DNA of 64,000 nt from the NCBI RefSeq assembly GCF_030867095.1, contig NC_081829.1, positions 87,732,261-87,796,260 on the forward strand. Reading direction: 5' to 3'. Origin of the DNA: Alligator mississippiensis. Its lineage: Eukaryota > Chordata > Crocodylia > Alligatoridae. The notes under the pieces were generated by a model. That model was given only the letters and a program-made list of their open reading frames with translations. It made no database searches and had not been told where the DNA came from. The position numbers and the translations under genes are program-made. Positions 1 through 9,142 of the stretch are shown here, in pieces. Every line of letters begins with the position of its first letter. Within the stretch, counting starts at the first letter, position 1.

Positions 1-1807
1 ACTTTTCCACCGGTGAGTAATGATTGGAGATTGCAGCATACTTATGTGGATATGTGGAAAACCTAAGTTTTCCAAGGTGATGAGTGATTTTCCTGATTTG
101 GGTGCCCAACACGAGGTCCCTTAAAAAAAAAAAAAGTTTAGTTTTCAGAAAGTTCTGGGAATTGTGTTCTTTAAAGTGTCAGGTTGGACACCAAAATCAC
201 CGGGTAGACCTGAATGCTTTTCACATACAAAGGCGAGCCTTGGAAATCTATGATACATTTTGATCAAGGGCAGACTTTTCTGTGATAGACTCAGAATAGC
301 TGCCTTAAATTTGAAGGGAACGAAGTCCTCATATTCTGCTGCTCAGAACACAGTCTTTATCTTCTTTGTCCATAAATACTGTGAATGCAAGGGCGACAAA
401 CAGGGGCAAATAATGTGAAAATAACTCTAATGATAATGGGTCCAGAGCTGTAATTCATGTGACAGGGAAATGTGCATAAAGAATCAGAAGAGTTAGACTG
501 TCAAAACTTTTGGAGTTCAATTAAATGAAATGACATTAAGATATTTAGCCAGGTGTTCAGATTATTGCATGAGTCTGTGGTACTGTTAAAAAGTTTGGGT
601 CAAAACCTTCATAGCTATTACACTATGAACAACAGCAAAACTGGTGGAAACAGTCTTTTGTAATACATAAGTTCATACCCTGGTAAGGAGAAGAAGATTA
701 AGTGCCAGCATAAGCAATGAGTTGTGTAATCCACTGGTAAATGTGTGCTACACACCCCCTCCCTCTCTCATTGTGAGATTAGACTGCACTTTCTTGCTAG
801 TGGCCATCATTTCATCAACACAAAGAGCATTTACAACGAAAATGAGCTAGCCTCTTTAGCAGAGGACAACATAAATCCATTACTACGAGTGACTGGTGCC
901 TCCTGAATCTGTGGGGGGGCACCCGCAGAAGCCACTGACGGTGGCGGCCCTGTAAGCGGGGGCACCAGCCCTACCGACAGCATCAGTGTCAGCCATCAGT
1001 GGGAGCACTGGCCCCATCAGGGGGGGCATGTGCACCCCTGTGAACCCTCTACCAGTCGCCTATGGCCATTGCCTTTGTAGGTCAGGCACAGGGAGAGCCA
1101 TGTAATAAGCACTGACCATTGTGGGTTCCAGTTGTACCACTTATGAGCCAAATTCAGGTGTAGCATCTAAATGTACATCTAAAATGGTAACACCTGGAAA
1201 GTAATTAATAAAGGAGCAGGCCTGGAATCAAGTTAAATCAAGCTTTTATAGCCTCTAACTAAGACTCCAGTATTTTGACCTTCATCTTGTTCTTTGTGTT
1301 GGATGTTTCTACTTGACTTTGTTTTGATACATTTTTTAATTCCATGGCTATGAATATTTTTCCTGGTGAGAGAACGCATTGCACAAATAGTCTTGCACCC
1401 AGTACTTAATGTCTGTTTTATATTAGCAAACATGCCCGGGGATGGTTTTATGGCCTGTCTGGCCACCGAGGGTGAACGCGTGGGTTGAAGCAAGAAAGTT
1501 CAAGTGTGTTTGCACAACACCAATCTTAATGATCTTTGGGAGCCTTTGAGCACAGACTGCATATAATAATACAGCTGGCTTCTTCATGGTCAAACCCAGC
1601 GCTGCAAACTCCTGGATTCATTGAGATTAATTTTCCCAGGGTGTTCTGTCTTACGTTGGTGCTTGTTCAGTAACACACAAAGGACCAAAGGACACATTTC
1701 TTTTTCAGGTAACAGTCTTTTTCATTCTCCAGAACCAAGCCTGTTGGCCTAGATCACACACGCGTTTTTTTTTATATACTCTTCTTTCCTCGGTTTCTGT
1801 TGCATAG
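1..1807. other. SFXN4 intron sequence with one GC-rich repeat fragment
   Basis: No earlier SFXN4 exon was recognised here. About 895-1085 is a GC-rich fragment (GGGGCACCCGC..., ATGTGCACCCCTGTGAACCC) with the same style as 28970-29245, so it is an interspersed repeat. The rest is AT-rich intron. Confidence 0.4.
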
Positions 1808-1859
1808 CTATATTGCTGGATTTAGCAAAGCCAGTGAAAATGGGACTGTTCAGACTCAG
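1808..1859 (+). CDS. SFXN4: SFXN4 internal exon (YIAGFSKASENG segment)
   Basis: The acceptor TTGCATAG and the donor GTAGGC frame 52 bases. They read YIAGFSKASENGTVQTQ after one leading base, and this aligns with the human YMAAFNSINGNRSYTCK segment. Identity is modest, so the call rests on position, phase and splice sites together. Confidence 0.6.
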
Positions 1860-4800
1860 GTAGGCAGGCTTTTTATTTTGAACCTAGTTGCACGCTATCA
1901 CTTTGGACATGATTGCAGTTGATGTGATTGTGCTTACCGGGTGCATGTATCCTTCCTTTTTTTTTTTTCTTTTTAGGACAGTGCCATTTGACATAAGCAG
2001 GCCTTGTTCAGCACTGGAATGGTCTCTTATGCTGCATTCATGGGAGAGCGGGTTTTCAAGTCTGACAATTATTTTCCTGGTATTTATTGCTTGGGGAGAC
2101 TGGTAATGAGAGCACAATGAGATTTAAGTGCAGTAAGGCCTTGAGGGTTATATTGGTCTCTCTGGGCCCAAATTCACGCTTGTTAAGTTTCTTCTTGGCA
2201 GTGTTTGGATTTACAGATTGCTGCTTAGGGTGCTCTTGGTCAGGTATTGCTGCTGTCACCTTGTTTCTCACTCAGCTTTTAAGATGATCTCCCAATAACA
2301 AGATCTTATACATGGAAAATCACAAATGTGTTCTAATTTTCCACATACAGAATCTATTTATTAATTAGAGGGTTGTCTTAAATTCATCCCTATGACCACT
2401 CCAATGGGGAAAACAGTGGCAGGGAAAGCAGTGGCAACAGGGGGAGATGCCTCTTGCTCCCCAGCCCCTTGTCCCACCCCTTTAGTGCCACTGCCCCCCG
2501 CCCCCTTTGTCATTTCCCTTGTGTAGCGGCTCCAGCCCAGAGCAGAGAGCATATGGCAGCTCTGGGCCCGGGTCAGGGTTAGAGCTGCAGCAGCCACCTG
2601 CCCCAAGTCAGTACTCGGATCCAAGACAAGACTTTTCCCCTCATACTGAACAGGGAATAAAACCTTATTTTGGATTTGAATAAATACAATATTATTTCTG
2701 TAGCCACTAATGATGGAACAAATGAGATAACAGGTGGTTAGCTTTCTAAAGCAATAAGGCTTAATTTGTTGTACGCCTGCTGAAAAAGTGGGCCCCTCTG
2801 TTTTAAAAAGTGGCTTTTTGAAACAGAGCTTAAAGAGTAGCTTTTAACTTCACAGGTGTTATGGCTGCAATGAATGTAAGTTCTGTCAGAAAGACCGAGA
2901 TGGACAAAGGAATTGAAGTCATGGACAAAAATGGCGAAGTGGTAGGAGTGTCATGGAAAGCTGGAGACAAGGTAGGCAAAGGGGGATGCCGTCATGTTGG
3001 CTGGGTTTGTTTTTTCTTCGAAATAAGCTGAACTCTGTGTTGAGAACAGGTTGAATGAGTTGTATTGGAACTAGGAACTTCTGTCTTGCAGCCCTAGCTC
3101 AACCACTGGATCACCCCGTTGTGTTGGACAGGTCCTTTGAGTGGGGTTGGGCCCTTCCTTTATGCATGGCCATAAGGCCTCCTCCAGTCCAATGTCTCGT
3201 ATGGGCAGTCACGGTGGCACAAATACAGGATTTCTTTTGTTCTACTAACCCTAATGATGCAAACCCCCTCAAAGACAAGCCTGTGCTGCTTGTGTCTCTG
3301 GCAGGGCATCTTGGGGGATGACCTGCACCAGAGGAGAGTGGAATAGCTTCTGCACTGCTCCTCCATATTAGAATTAGGGGGAAGGGTTGTGCCTTGCAGG
3401 GAATGATTAGCCCATGGGACTCTAGTTTGGTTATTTCACACATCCATTAACAAAGGGCTGTGCATAATTTACCCACCAGTGACCCATGTCCCCTCTTATG
3501 TACCTGGAAAGTGCTCAGGAGATTAAAGCATCGTTTACTGACAAGGCCAGATACACATCCTGATACATTGGCAGCAGTAGGGGTATATATCAGACCATGT
3601 GTTGGCATAAGCACAACAGGTACCAATGCTTACATTTAAAATTGTCCTAAATGTCTCATAATAAGATCCTGTTTTGTTTTGTTTTTTATAACCACCCACC
3701 CCATCACTTCTGTGTTTAGGCTGAAATTTTCCAAGCATGTGTTTTCTTTGAAAGGTTCAGTTGTTCTGGGAAAGGGGTAGGGGAAGAATTTGTTCTGCCT
3801 GTGGTTTGAAAGAAAAATCTTACAACCATTTAGTTGAGAAACTTAAGCATCTCTCTCTTTTTGAGCAGGGAGTTGACGTCTGGGAAGGAGAACAAGTTAA
3901 AATCAGGGGGAGCTGCAGTGGGAGGCGCTATGGAGGGTGGGGAAATAAGGTAGGTGGTGCCAGTGGGAGCAAAAGGAGCTCAGCACCTCTAAACAAATCA
4001 GGCCTTCACAAAACTGAACTAGTTTAAAATAGCTGCTGCCATTTTAGGTGAGCTGTGTAATGTGGCTATGGTCACCTCCACTTTTGAGACCACAGGAGCC
4101 ACTAATGACCTTCTTACTACTAGACAGAAGGTAGCTTCTGTAGCATTGTCTACAAGCAAAGTCTTGTCTTGGATCCGAGTACTGACTTGGGGCAGGTGGC
4201 TGCTGCAGCTCTAACCCTGACCCAGGCCCAGAGCTGCCATATGCTCTCTGCTCTGGGCTGGAGCCGCTACACAAGGGAAATGACAAAGGGGGCGGGGGGC
4301 AGTGGCACTAAAGGGGTGGGACAAGGGGCTGGGGAGCAAGAGGCATCTCCCCCTGTTGCCACTGCTTTCCCTGCCACTGTTTTCCCCATTGGAGTGGTCA
4401 TAGGGATGAATTTAAGACAATCCACTAATTAATAAATAGATTCTGTATGTGAAAAACCGTAGCAGATATTTTGACCTTCGTTGAATTGCTGCATGCAGTT
4501 CTAGAGACTACTAGCAAAAGTGCACGAGTGGAGCGTTTACAGCTTCAGCCAGCGCCAACTCAAATGGTATTTTTCTTCGGCAGTAAAAGAAATGGCACTA
4601 TCCAAGGAGTCTTGCTCGGGACAGCACTAATTTCCCAAGGTCATTTTACACTTCATAAAATGGTAAGAAGCAAGACTGCAGGTTGAAGGAGTAGGAGGCT
4701 TTGAATTGCTGAGTAGTATTTATTTGAGTTTGTCCATTTTTCCTGGTTGTGTGGTTTTACTTGTATTAGTACAAGGGGTTATAGCATAGTCAGTGGCAAT

Positions 4801-6645
4801 GGAGGCATGTAAATGGAGAACCAGAAGAATCTTCGACTGGAGGTGCTAAGTGCTATTATAGTAAGACATGCCGTTGTTTAATAACTACATATAATAGTAT
4901 AGTGCTCCCTAGAACAACTAAATATAACGGCAACAGGAAAAAGTAATCCAAGACATTTGAATTAAAGAACTGAGTTATTTCAAAGCAGTCACAGCACCTT
5001 TATCACTTAGTCTCTGATCCTGTATTGTGATGTGTGAATGGGTGACATGAGGGGATGGAATAATATTATAACAAAAGGAAAACCACACACCAAGGGGCAG
5101 GAAGCAGGAAATTGGGAACAAGCATCTAGGAAATAAAGGAAAAGAAATACCAGCAGGGAATGTAAAAATGGTTTATTAACTTCAGCACCCTAACTTAAAC
5201 ACTGTTTTACAGGGAGAATTTAAAGGCCCTTTGTTTTATGGGGTAGCCTGGTTTGAATCAACCATCTCAGTTATACCTTGAATAATAAGTTATCCTCCTA
5301 ACCTGACAGCAACCACCAAAAGATGTACTCTTTAAATATGCTGAGAATACTGGTGAGCATTGCTGTACTGGGAATGACGATACCAGTTTCACTTAGCATA
5401 TACCCGCAACTGGGGAAGGCAAGTGCATTTCCGGCTTGTTATATACCCCTCTTCTATGTAATGCAATTGCTGTATGTAATGCTTACCAAATGACTAGGGC
5501 CAGGAATCTCAGACCAAGTAGCAAAGAATCACTAGGTTTAAAATGACTAGAGATTTACTATTAGGTTTGCAGGCATTTCATCACAGAAAAAAAGGAGGGT
5601 GGAATCTTTCCAGTGATTAATAATAGACTCCTCTTACATCAAATATTCTGTGATAGAACAAGAAGGTGTTTCTAAGATGAAACAAACTCCTTTTAACATT
5701 TCTTGCTAGCATTTCTTGAGTAGATGAGATCCCCGTTGACAGCTTACTTAGTGCAAGAGTCCAAAATAAAAACCAGTATATCAGACAAATGATCTAGTGA
5801 GGTCAGCTCTCCTTCCTCATCCCTCTGAATCTTTTGTGTTCCCACTCAAGAGATCTTTTTCAAATAAATGCCTGCCCCTTCCCTGCATGCCTTGCCAATT
5901 TTCTAACTGCCATCCCAGTAACCCCAGGAAATAACCTTATTTGCAGTCTCTAAAGGGACTTCCAACCCACTATGCACCTTGAAACACTAGTTTTTAGCCT
6001 TAAATGGACAGAAGACTTTCTTCCTAAATAGCCTGCTGAAACCATTTCCTCTCTCAGCCATCACTCTCTAATCCATAATGACTTCGCTAGAAAATCACAA
6101 AGAGCAACAGTGCAGATTCTAGAGGCTTCCTTTAATAGCTTTAAATGTCTGATGCTCCTGCTTTATATCTTACCATGGCAAGGACAGACCAAAACTAGGA
6201 GGCTGAATTTCTCAAAAATTACAAAAGTGAAAATACAAGTGACTAGGTCCTTCTCCTCTTCATTTCATGAGCAAAAGCAGTGGAAGTCTTCAGTAGTATT
6301 CATGATCCAGCCACAATATATCAAAAAGCAATTGCCAGACTATGTTGGAATAATGTAAGATAGAGATTATCACCCTGTGATCTAAAAGAACATTTCTTTT
6401 CAGTATTTGACCATAGAAAGTAACATTGAAAACCAGCCAAAACATCTCATGTTGCTTGTCTCTATCATGTTTTAAGCTTGGTGTACAATGTAATATTGAC
6501 TTGTAGGGGGTAGGAAACACCTTTACTATTGATGCAGGCTTAATTCATCCATTTGTATGCATTTCAGATAGATCGAGCTGACCTCGAACCAGGAATTCAG
6601 TCACTCACAGAAGAATCTGAGCTTTTTTACAACAGGGGAGTTTAG
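1808..6645 (+). CDS. SFXN4: SFXN4, C-terminal exons of sideroflexin 4 (possibly a decaying copy)
   Basis: Sideroflexins are multi-pass proteins of the mitochondrial inner membrane. SFXN4 is the divergent member needed for respiratory complex I assembly and iron homeostasis (established knowledge). Recognised pieces are 1808-1859, 2856-2971, 4580-4662 (damaged), 5310-5418 and the last exon 6568-6645, which ends in FYNRGV and TAG. They match, from memory, the human stretches YMAAFNSINGN, MNV...GIAVMDKEGN, AVRETLASR...LFGTSALIPE, VPFSFSIFPQIG and SPTEETEIFYHRGV. The N-terminal two thirds lies to the left of the window. The exon expected between 1859 and 2856 (human PLERSLLMAGA) is not convincingly present. 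A weak match near 1995-2060 has an in-frame TGA just before it. Together with the damaged exon at 4580 this suggests a pseudogene or a gene losing function, but four exons are clean, so assembly error or alternative exon use is possible. The gene converges on DENND10. Confidence 0.8.
2342..2635 (-). repeat. Interspersed repeat, left arm of an inverted pair
   Basis: This segment is the near-identical reverse complement of 4157-4451. The shared open frame of 87 codons differs at only three residues between the arms. Its outer edge carries ACATACAGAATC and its inner edge GGATCCAAGACAAGAC. A more diverged relative lies near 42797. The frame has no recognisable protein and is not called a gene. 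Confidence 0.8.
2856..2971 (+). CDS. SFXN4: SFXN4 internal exon (GIEVMDKNGEVVG)
   Basis: The acceptor is TTCACAG and the donor GTAGGC. The exon holds two leading bases and 38 open codons. It contains the sideroflexin hallmark of a glycine-rich turn after a basic stretch (KGIEVMDKNGEVVG), close to human KGIAVMDKEGNVLG. The end is in phase 0, so the next exon should open with the GCA-GTA codons seen at 4580. Confidence 0.85.
4157..4451 (+). repeat. Interspersed repeat, right arm of the inverted pair
   Basis: This arm mirrors 2342-2635 across about 1.5 kb that contains the intact SFXN4 exon 2856-2971. It ends GATTCTGTATGTG, only 130 bases before the damaged SFXN4 exon. Confidence 0.8.
4580..4662 (+). 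pseudogene. SFXN4: SFXN4 internal exon, degenerate
   Basis: The exon begins AVKEMALSK, matching human AVRETLASR, then continues as GVLLGTAL one frame over, then returns to the first frame as PKVILHFIK (human PEIFTYFFK). This implies one missing base near 4607 and one extra base near 4630. The first frame meets a TAA at 4628-4630. The bases before the exon read TTCTTCG where TTCTTCAG would be needed, so the acceptor also appears lost. The donor GTAAG at 4663 remains. Total length 83 still fits the phase of the next exon. A sequencing or assembly error could explain one lesion but hardly three. Confidence 0.65.
5310..5418 (+). CDS. SFXN4: SFXN4 penultimate exon with a GC donor
   Basis: The acceptor TCCTCCTAACCTGACAG leads into 109 open bases ending VSLSIYPQLGK, which matches human FSFSIFPQIGQ and forms the last hydrophobic segment. 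The next bases are GCAAGT, so the intron would be of the rare GC-AG class. The following exon joins in phase 0. Confidence 0.8.
6568..6645 (+). CDS. SFXN4: SFXN4 terminal coding exon
   Basis: The acceptor TGCATTTCAG opens 25 codons plus TAG. The end, TEESELFYNRGV, is nearly the human TEETEIFYHRGV and is the conserved sideroflexin C-terminus. It is undamaged. Confidence 0.9.
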   Translation: MDRADLEPGIQSLTEESELFYNRGV

Positions 6646-7100
6646 GGAACATCTTAAGTGTTCTTCCTGATCAGACTGAACTGTACATGTCTGTGCAAGG
6701 TTTCAAGCTTAAATGACTACATCCTGAATAATGAAATCCTGGGTAATGAGAGTAGAGGCTGCACAGAGTGGCTTTGGAACGATTTTTTTCCCCCTTTAAA
6801 TAGACAGAAAAACAGAAAGCATCTACAAGCCAAATGTATAAGCAGGCAAGTAACAGCAGCATAATGCTTGCACTGAAAATGAGACTCATGCGAGAGAGGT
6901 TGTAGCACTGCACCCCTCAGAAACATTCTGCCTTCTCTACTTTCTCTCACAGTCATGTGGTTGATTATCCCATTAAAGCCTGTGACTGAATAGTAGACAA
7001 AGCTTTTTCTTTTTTTTTTTCCTTCCATTGCTCTTCCTTTAGCAATACTACAGGGGGAAGGTGACAGTAGAAATAATAAACTTCAGTAGGCTCTTAAAAA
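6646..7100 (+). other. SFXN4: SFXN4 3' untranslated region (probable)
   Basis: Non-coding sequence follows the SFXN4 stop. The first good AATAAA on this strand is at 7075-7080, giving a tail of about 450 bases. The true end was not observed. Confidence 0.45.
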
Positions 7101-7254
7101 GGCCGTACTGTCCCTTCTCACAAGCCTTGTTTATGCTACCTCACCTTTTGTGGCAGACATGTAGTAGTAGCGTTTCGCCGAGAAACTGATGTATCCGAGT
7201 ACTTTACATTGTCTGGACATGTAACCTCTACCTCCCTTTGAGAGACCATCCATA

Positions 7255-7976
7255 CAGGCAACCCCCGCTTCATATGGTTTTGGTTAGCGCTGTTTTGCTA
7301 TAGCGTTCATTTAACATTGATGCCCGATTTCACCAAGCGCTCAGCCAGTTCCGCTATAGCGTGAAGTGGAATCAGCTAGTTTTGGTGGGCAGGTGGATGG
7401 GAAAAAGCAGTGGTGGCAGCGGCAGCAGGTGGTGGGGCAGGTGTGAGCATGGCAGGTAGGGAGAAGCAGCAGTGGTGGCGAGGAGTGCAGGGTCCGTGAC
7501 CGTGCCTGGCATCTGGGCCGGCGGGGCTCGCACTCAGGGTGGGGCGGCAGGAGCGCTCAGGTTGGTACGTGAGGCTAGAGCAGCTGGTGGGCAGGTAAGG
7601 AGAGGCAGCAGCGGCGAGAAGCAGCGAGTGGGGGAGCAAGTGCAAGCATGGGACTGGTGACCGGGGCCAGGGCTGGTGGGAGCCCAGGGCAGGGCAATAG
7701 GAGCACGGGTCTAGGCTGACACGTGGGGCTGGAGAGGTGGTAGTGGTGAGAAGTGGTGGTAACCAATTATCTCTATTTAGTTCATGGTTGGTAGGATCAG
7801 AAGGGACCAGAGCAGATCATCAAGTCCGACCCCCTGCCATGGCAGGAAAGAATGCTGGGGTCAAACGACCCCGGCTTTACATTCATTCCTATGGGGAAAT
7901 GGATTTTGCTTAGCACAGTGCCACTTATTGCTCATTTTTCTGGAACCAATTGAGAGCGCTAAGTGGGGGTTGCCTG
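7255..7976 (+). mobile_element. pogo/Tigger-like MITE carrying inner insertions
   Basis: The terminal inverted repeats CAGGCAACCCCCGCTT and AAGTGGGGGTTGCCTG are perfect over 14 bases and flanked by TA on both sides, the target duplication of Tc1/mariner elements. Internal words such as AGCGCT and TATAGCG are shared with copies at 28590 and 51757. The middle (about 7390-7770) is GC-rich unrelated sequence, and 7781-7875 is a CR1 3' end. There is no transposase frame. Confidence 0.8.
7781..7875 (-). mobile_element. CR1 LINE 3'-end fragment
   Basis: TTCATGGTTGGTAGG followed by GAAGGGACC and AAGTCCGACC is the reverse complement of a CR1 3' end. It is almost the same as the left edge of the CR1 at 47788. 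It lies inside the MITE. Confidence 0.7.
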
Positions 7977-8440
7977 TAATAAGGTTTTGTTTTTGTTTTT
8001 TCTATAACCGACATGGGTTCAGAGACTGACAGAATGACTTGAGTGGTGCAAACCCAATGGTAGCACTAAGGTCAACTTAAGCGAAAGCAAACAAAATGTG
8101 TCCAGACAAAATATGTCCAGAAACCACCTAAACAGTGATTTTCATCTAATATACTCAAACTTTTTTTTTTAAATGACTCTTTAAGGCCTGACTTAAAGCC
8201 CACTGAAGGCTTGACTAAAGCTTCTTACATTTACAGAAATAATCCTAGGATTGCTACCTCCAGACCTTGTATTTTGCCACCGAGAGAAAGCAGAACACTG
8301 CCATCCTAAACCTAAAGGATTTCTTTTCCTGTCATTTTGTAATAGAAAGGATAGTGGTAGTAGGCCCCTGTACCACTACCCACTTGTAGATGAGAAGAGG
8401 CACAAGGCAAAGGTAGGCATAAAGTAGCTATTTCTGTGAA

Positions 8441-9142
8441 CTTGCCATTACGGCTGCGTGAAGCTTCAGTTGCCGATTCGATTCAGAGGAGATTCGGCCC
8501 GATTTGGCGGCCGAATCTCCGAATCCGAATTGAATCGGGAGACCAATAAAAAGGTCTGAATCGATCCAGAGATTCAGGCAGTCCCCGCTCACTGCCGCAG
8601 GGAGCTGGATGCGGACTCCGTGCTGTTAAGTAGGGGGCAGAGGGAAACATGGGGGGGACCCCCACCAGGCCCCAGCCCCCCTGAGCCCCCATCCACTCTC
8701 CCAGCCTTGTCAATGACTGCCATGCTCAGCCCCAGCATCCCAACACTTAAAAAAAAAAAAAAAAAAAAAAAAAAGAAGCCCCGTACTCACCAGGTGCTGC
8801 AGTGGCCATTGGGGCCTCTGGGGGCTAATGGCAGAGCCCCCACCATGCAATGTGGGGCAGTGGGGATTGCCCCACCCCCTGGTCTGGCAGGAACCAGTGA
8901 GTGCGGGGCTTTTAAGCGCCATGATGCTGGGGCTGGGTGGGGCAGCCATTGACAGGGCTGGGAGAGTGGGCAGGGGATGGGGCCTGTTCAATTCAGAGAT
9001 TCAGCCAATTTGGCAGTGGCCGAATCAGATTAGGCTGAATCGATTCGGGACAGTGACTTGAATCACCGAATCGAATTACTGTTCCCCGAATCGGCCGAAT
9101 CTGAATCGAATACTAGACACTGTGCGCAGGCCTACTTGCAAT
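8441..9142. mobile_element. hAT-type nonautonomous transposon with 8-bp target duplication
   Basis: The element itself is 8449-9134 (686 bp). Flanks CTTGCCAT (8441-8448) and CTTGCAAT (9135-9142) form an 8-bp duplication with one mismatch, the hAT hallmark. The ends are TACGGCTGCGTGAAGC and CTGTGCGCAGGCCTA. Both subterminal parts are rich in GATTCGATTC/GAATCGAATC words, so the ends can fold on each other. The interior is GC-rich with a poly-A run at about 8750-8774. The ends are related to the element at 47704-51749. Confidence 0.8.

Noticed and set aside
2087-2243. Candidate SFXN4 exon reading LGPNSRLLSFFLAV
   Set aside because: It resembles human TGPWIKRLLPVIFLV, but the distance to the next conserved residues is too long and the acceptor and frame do not fit.
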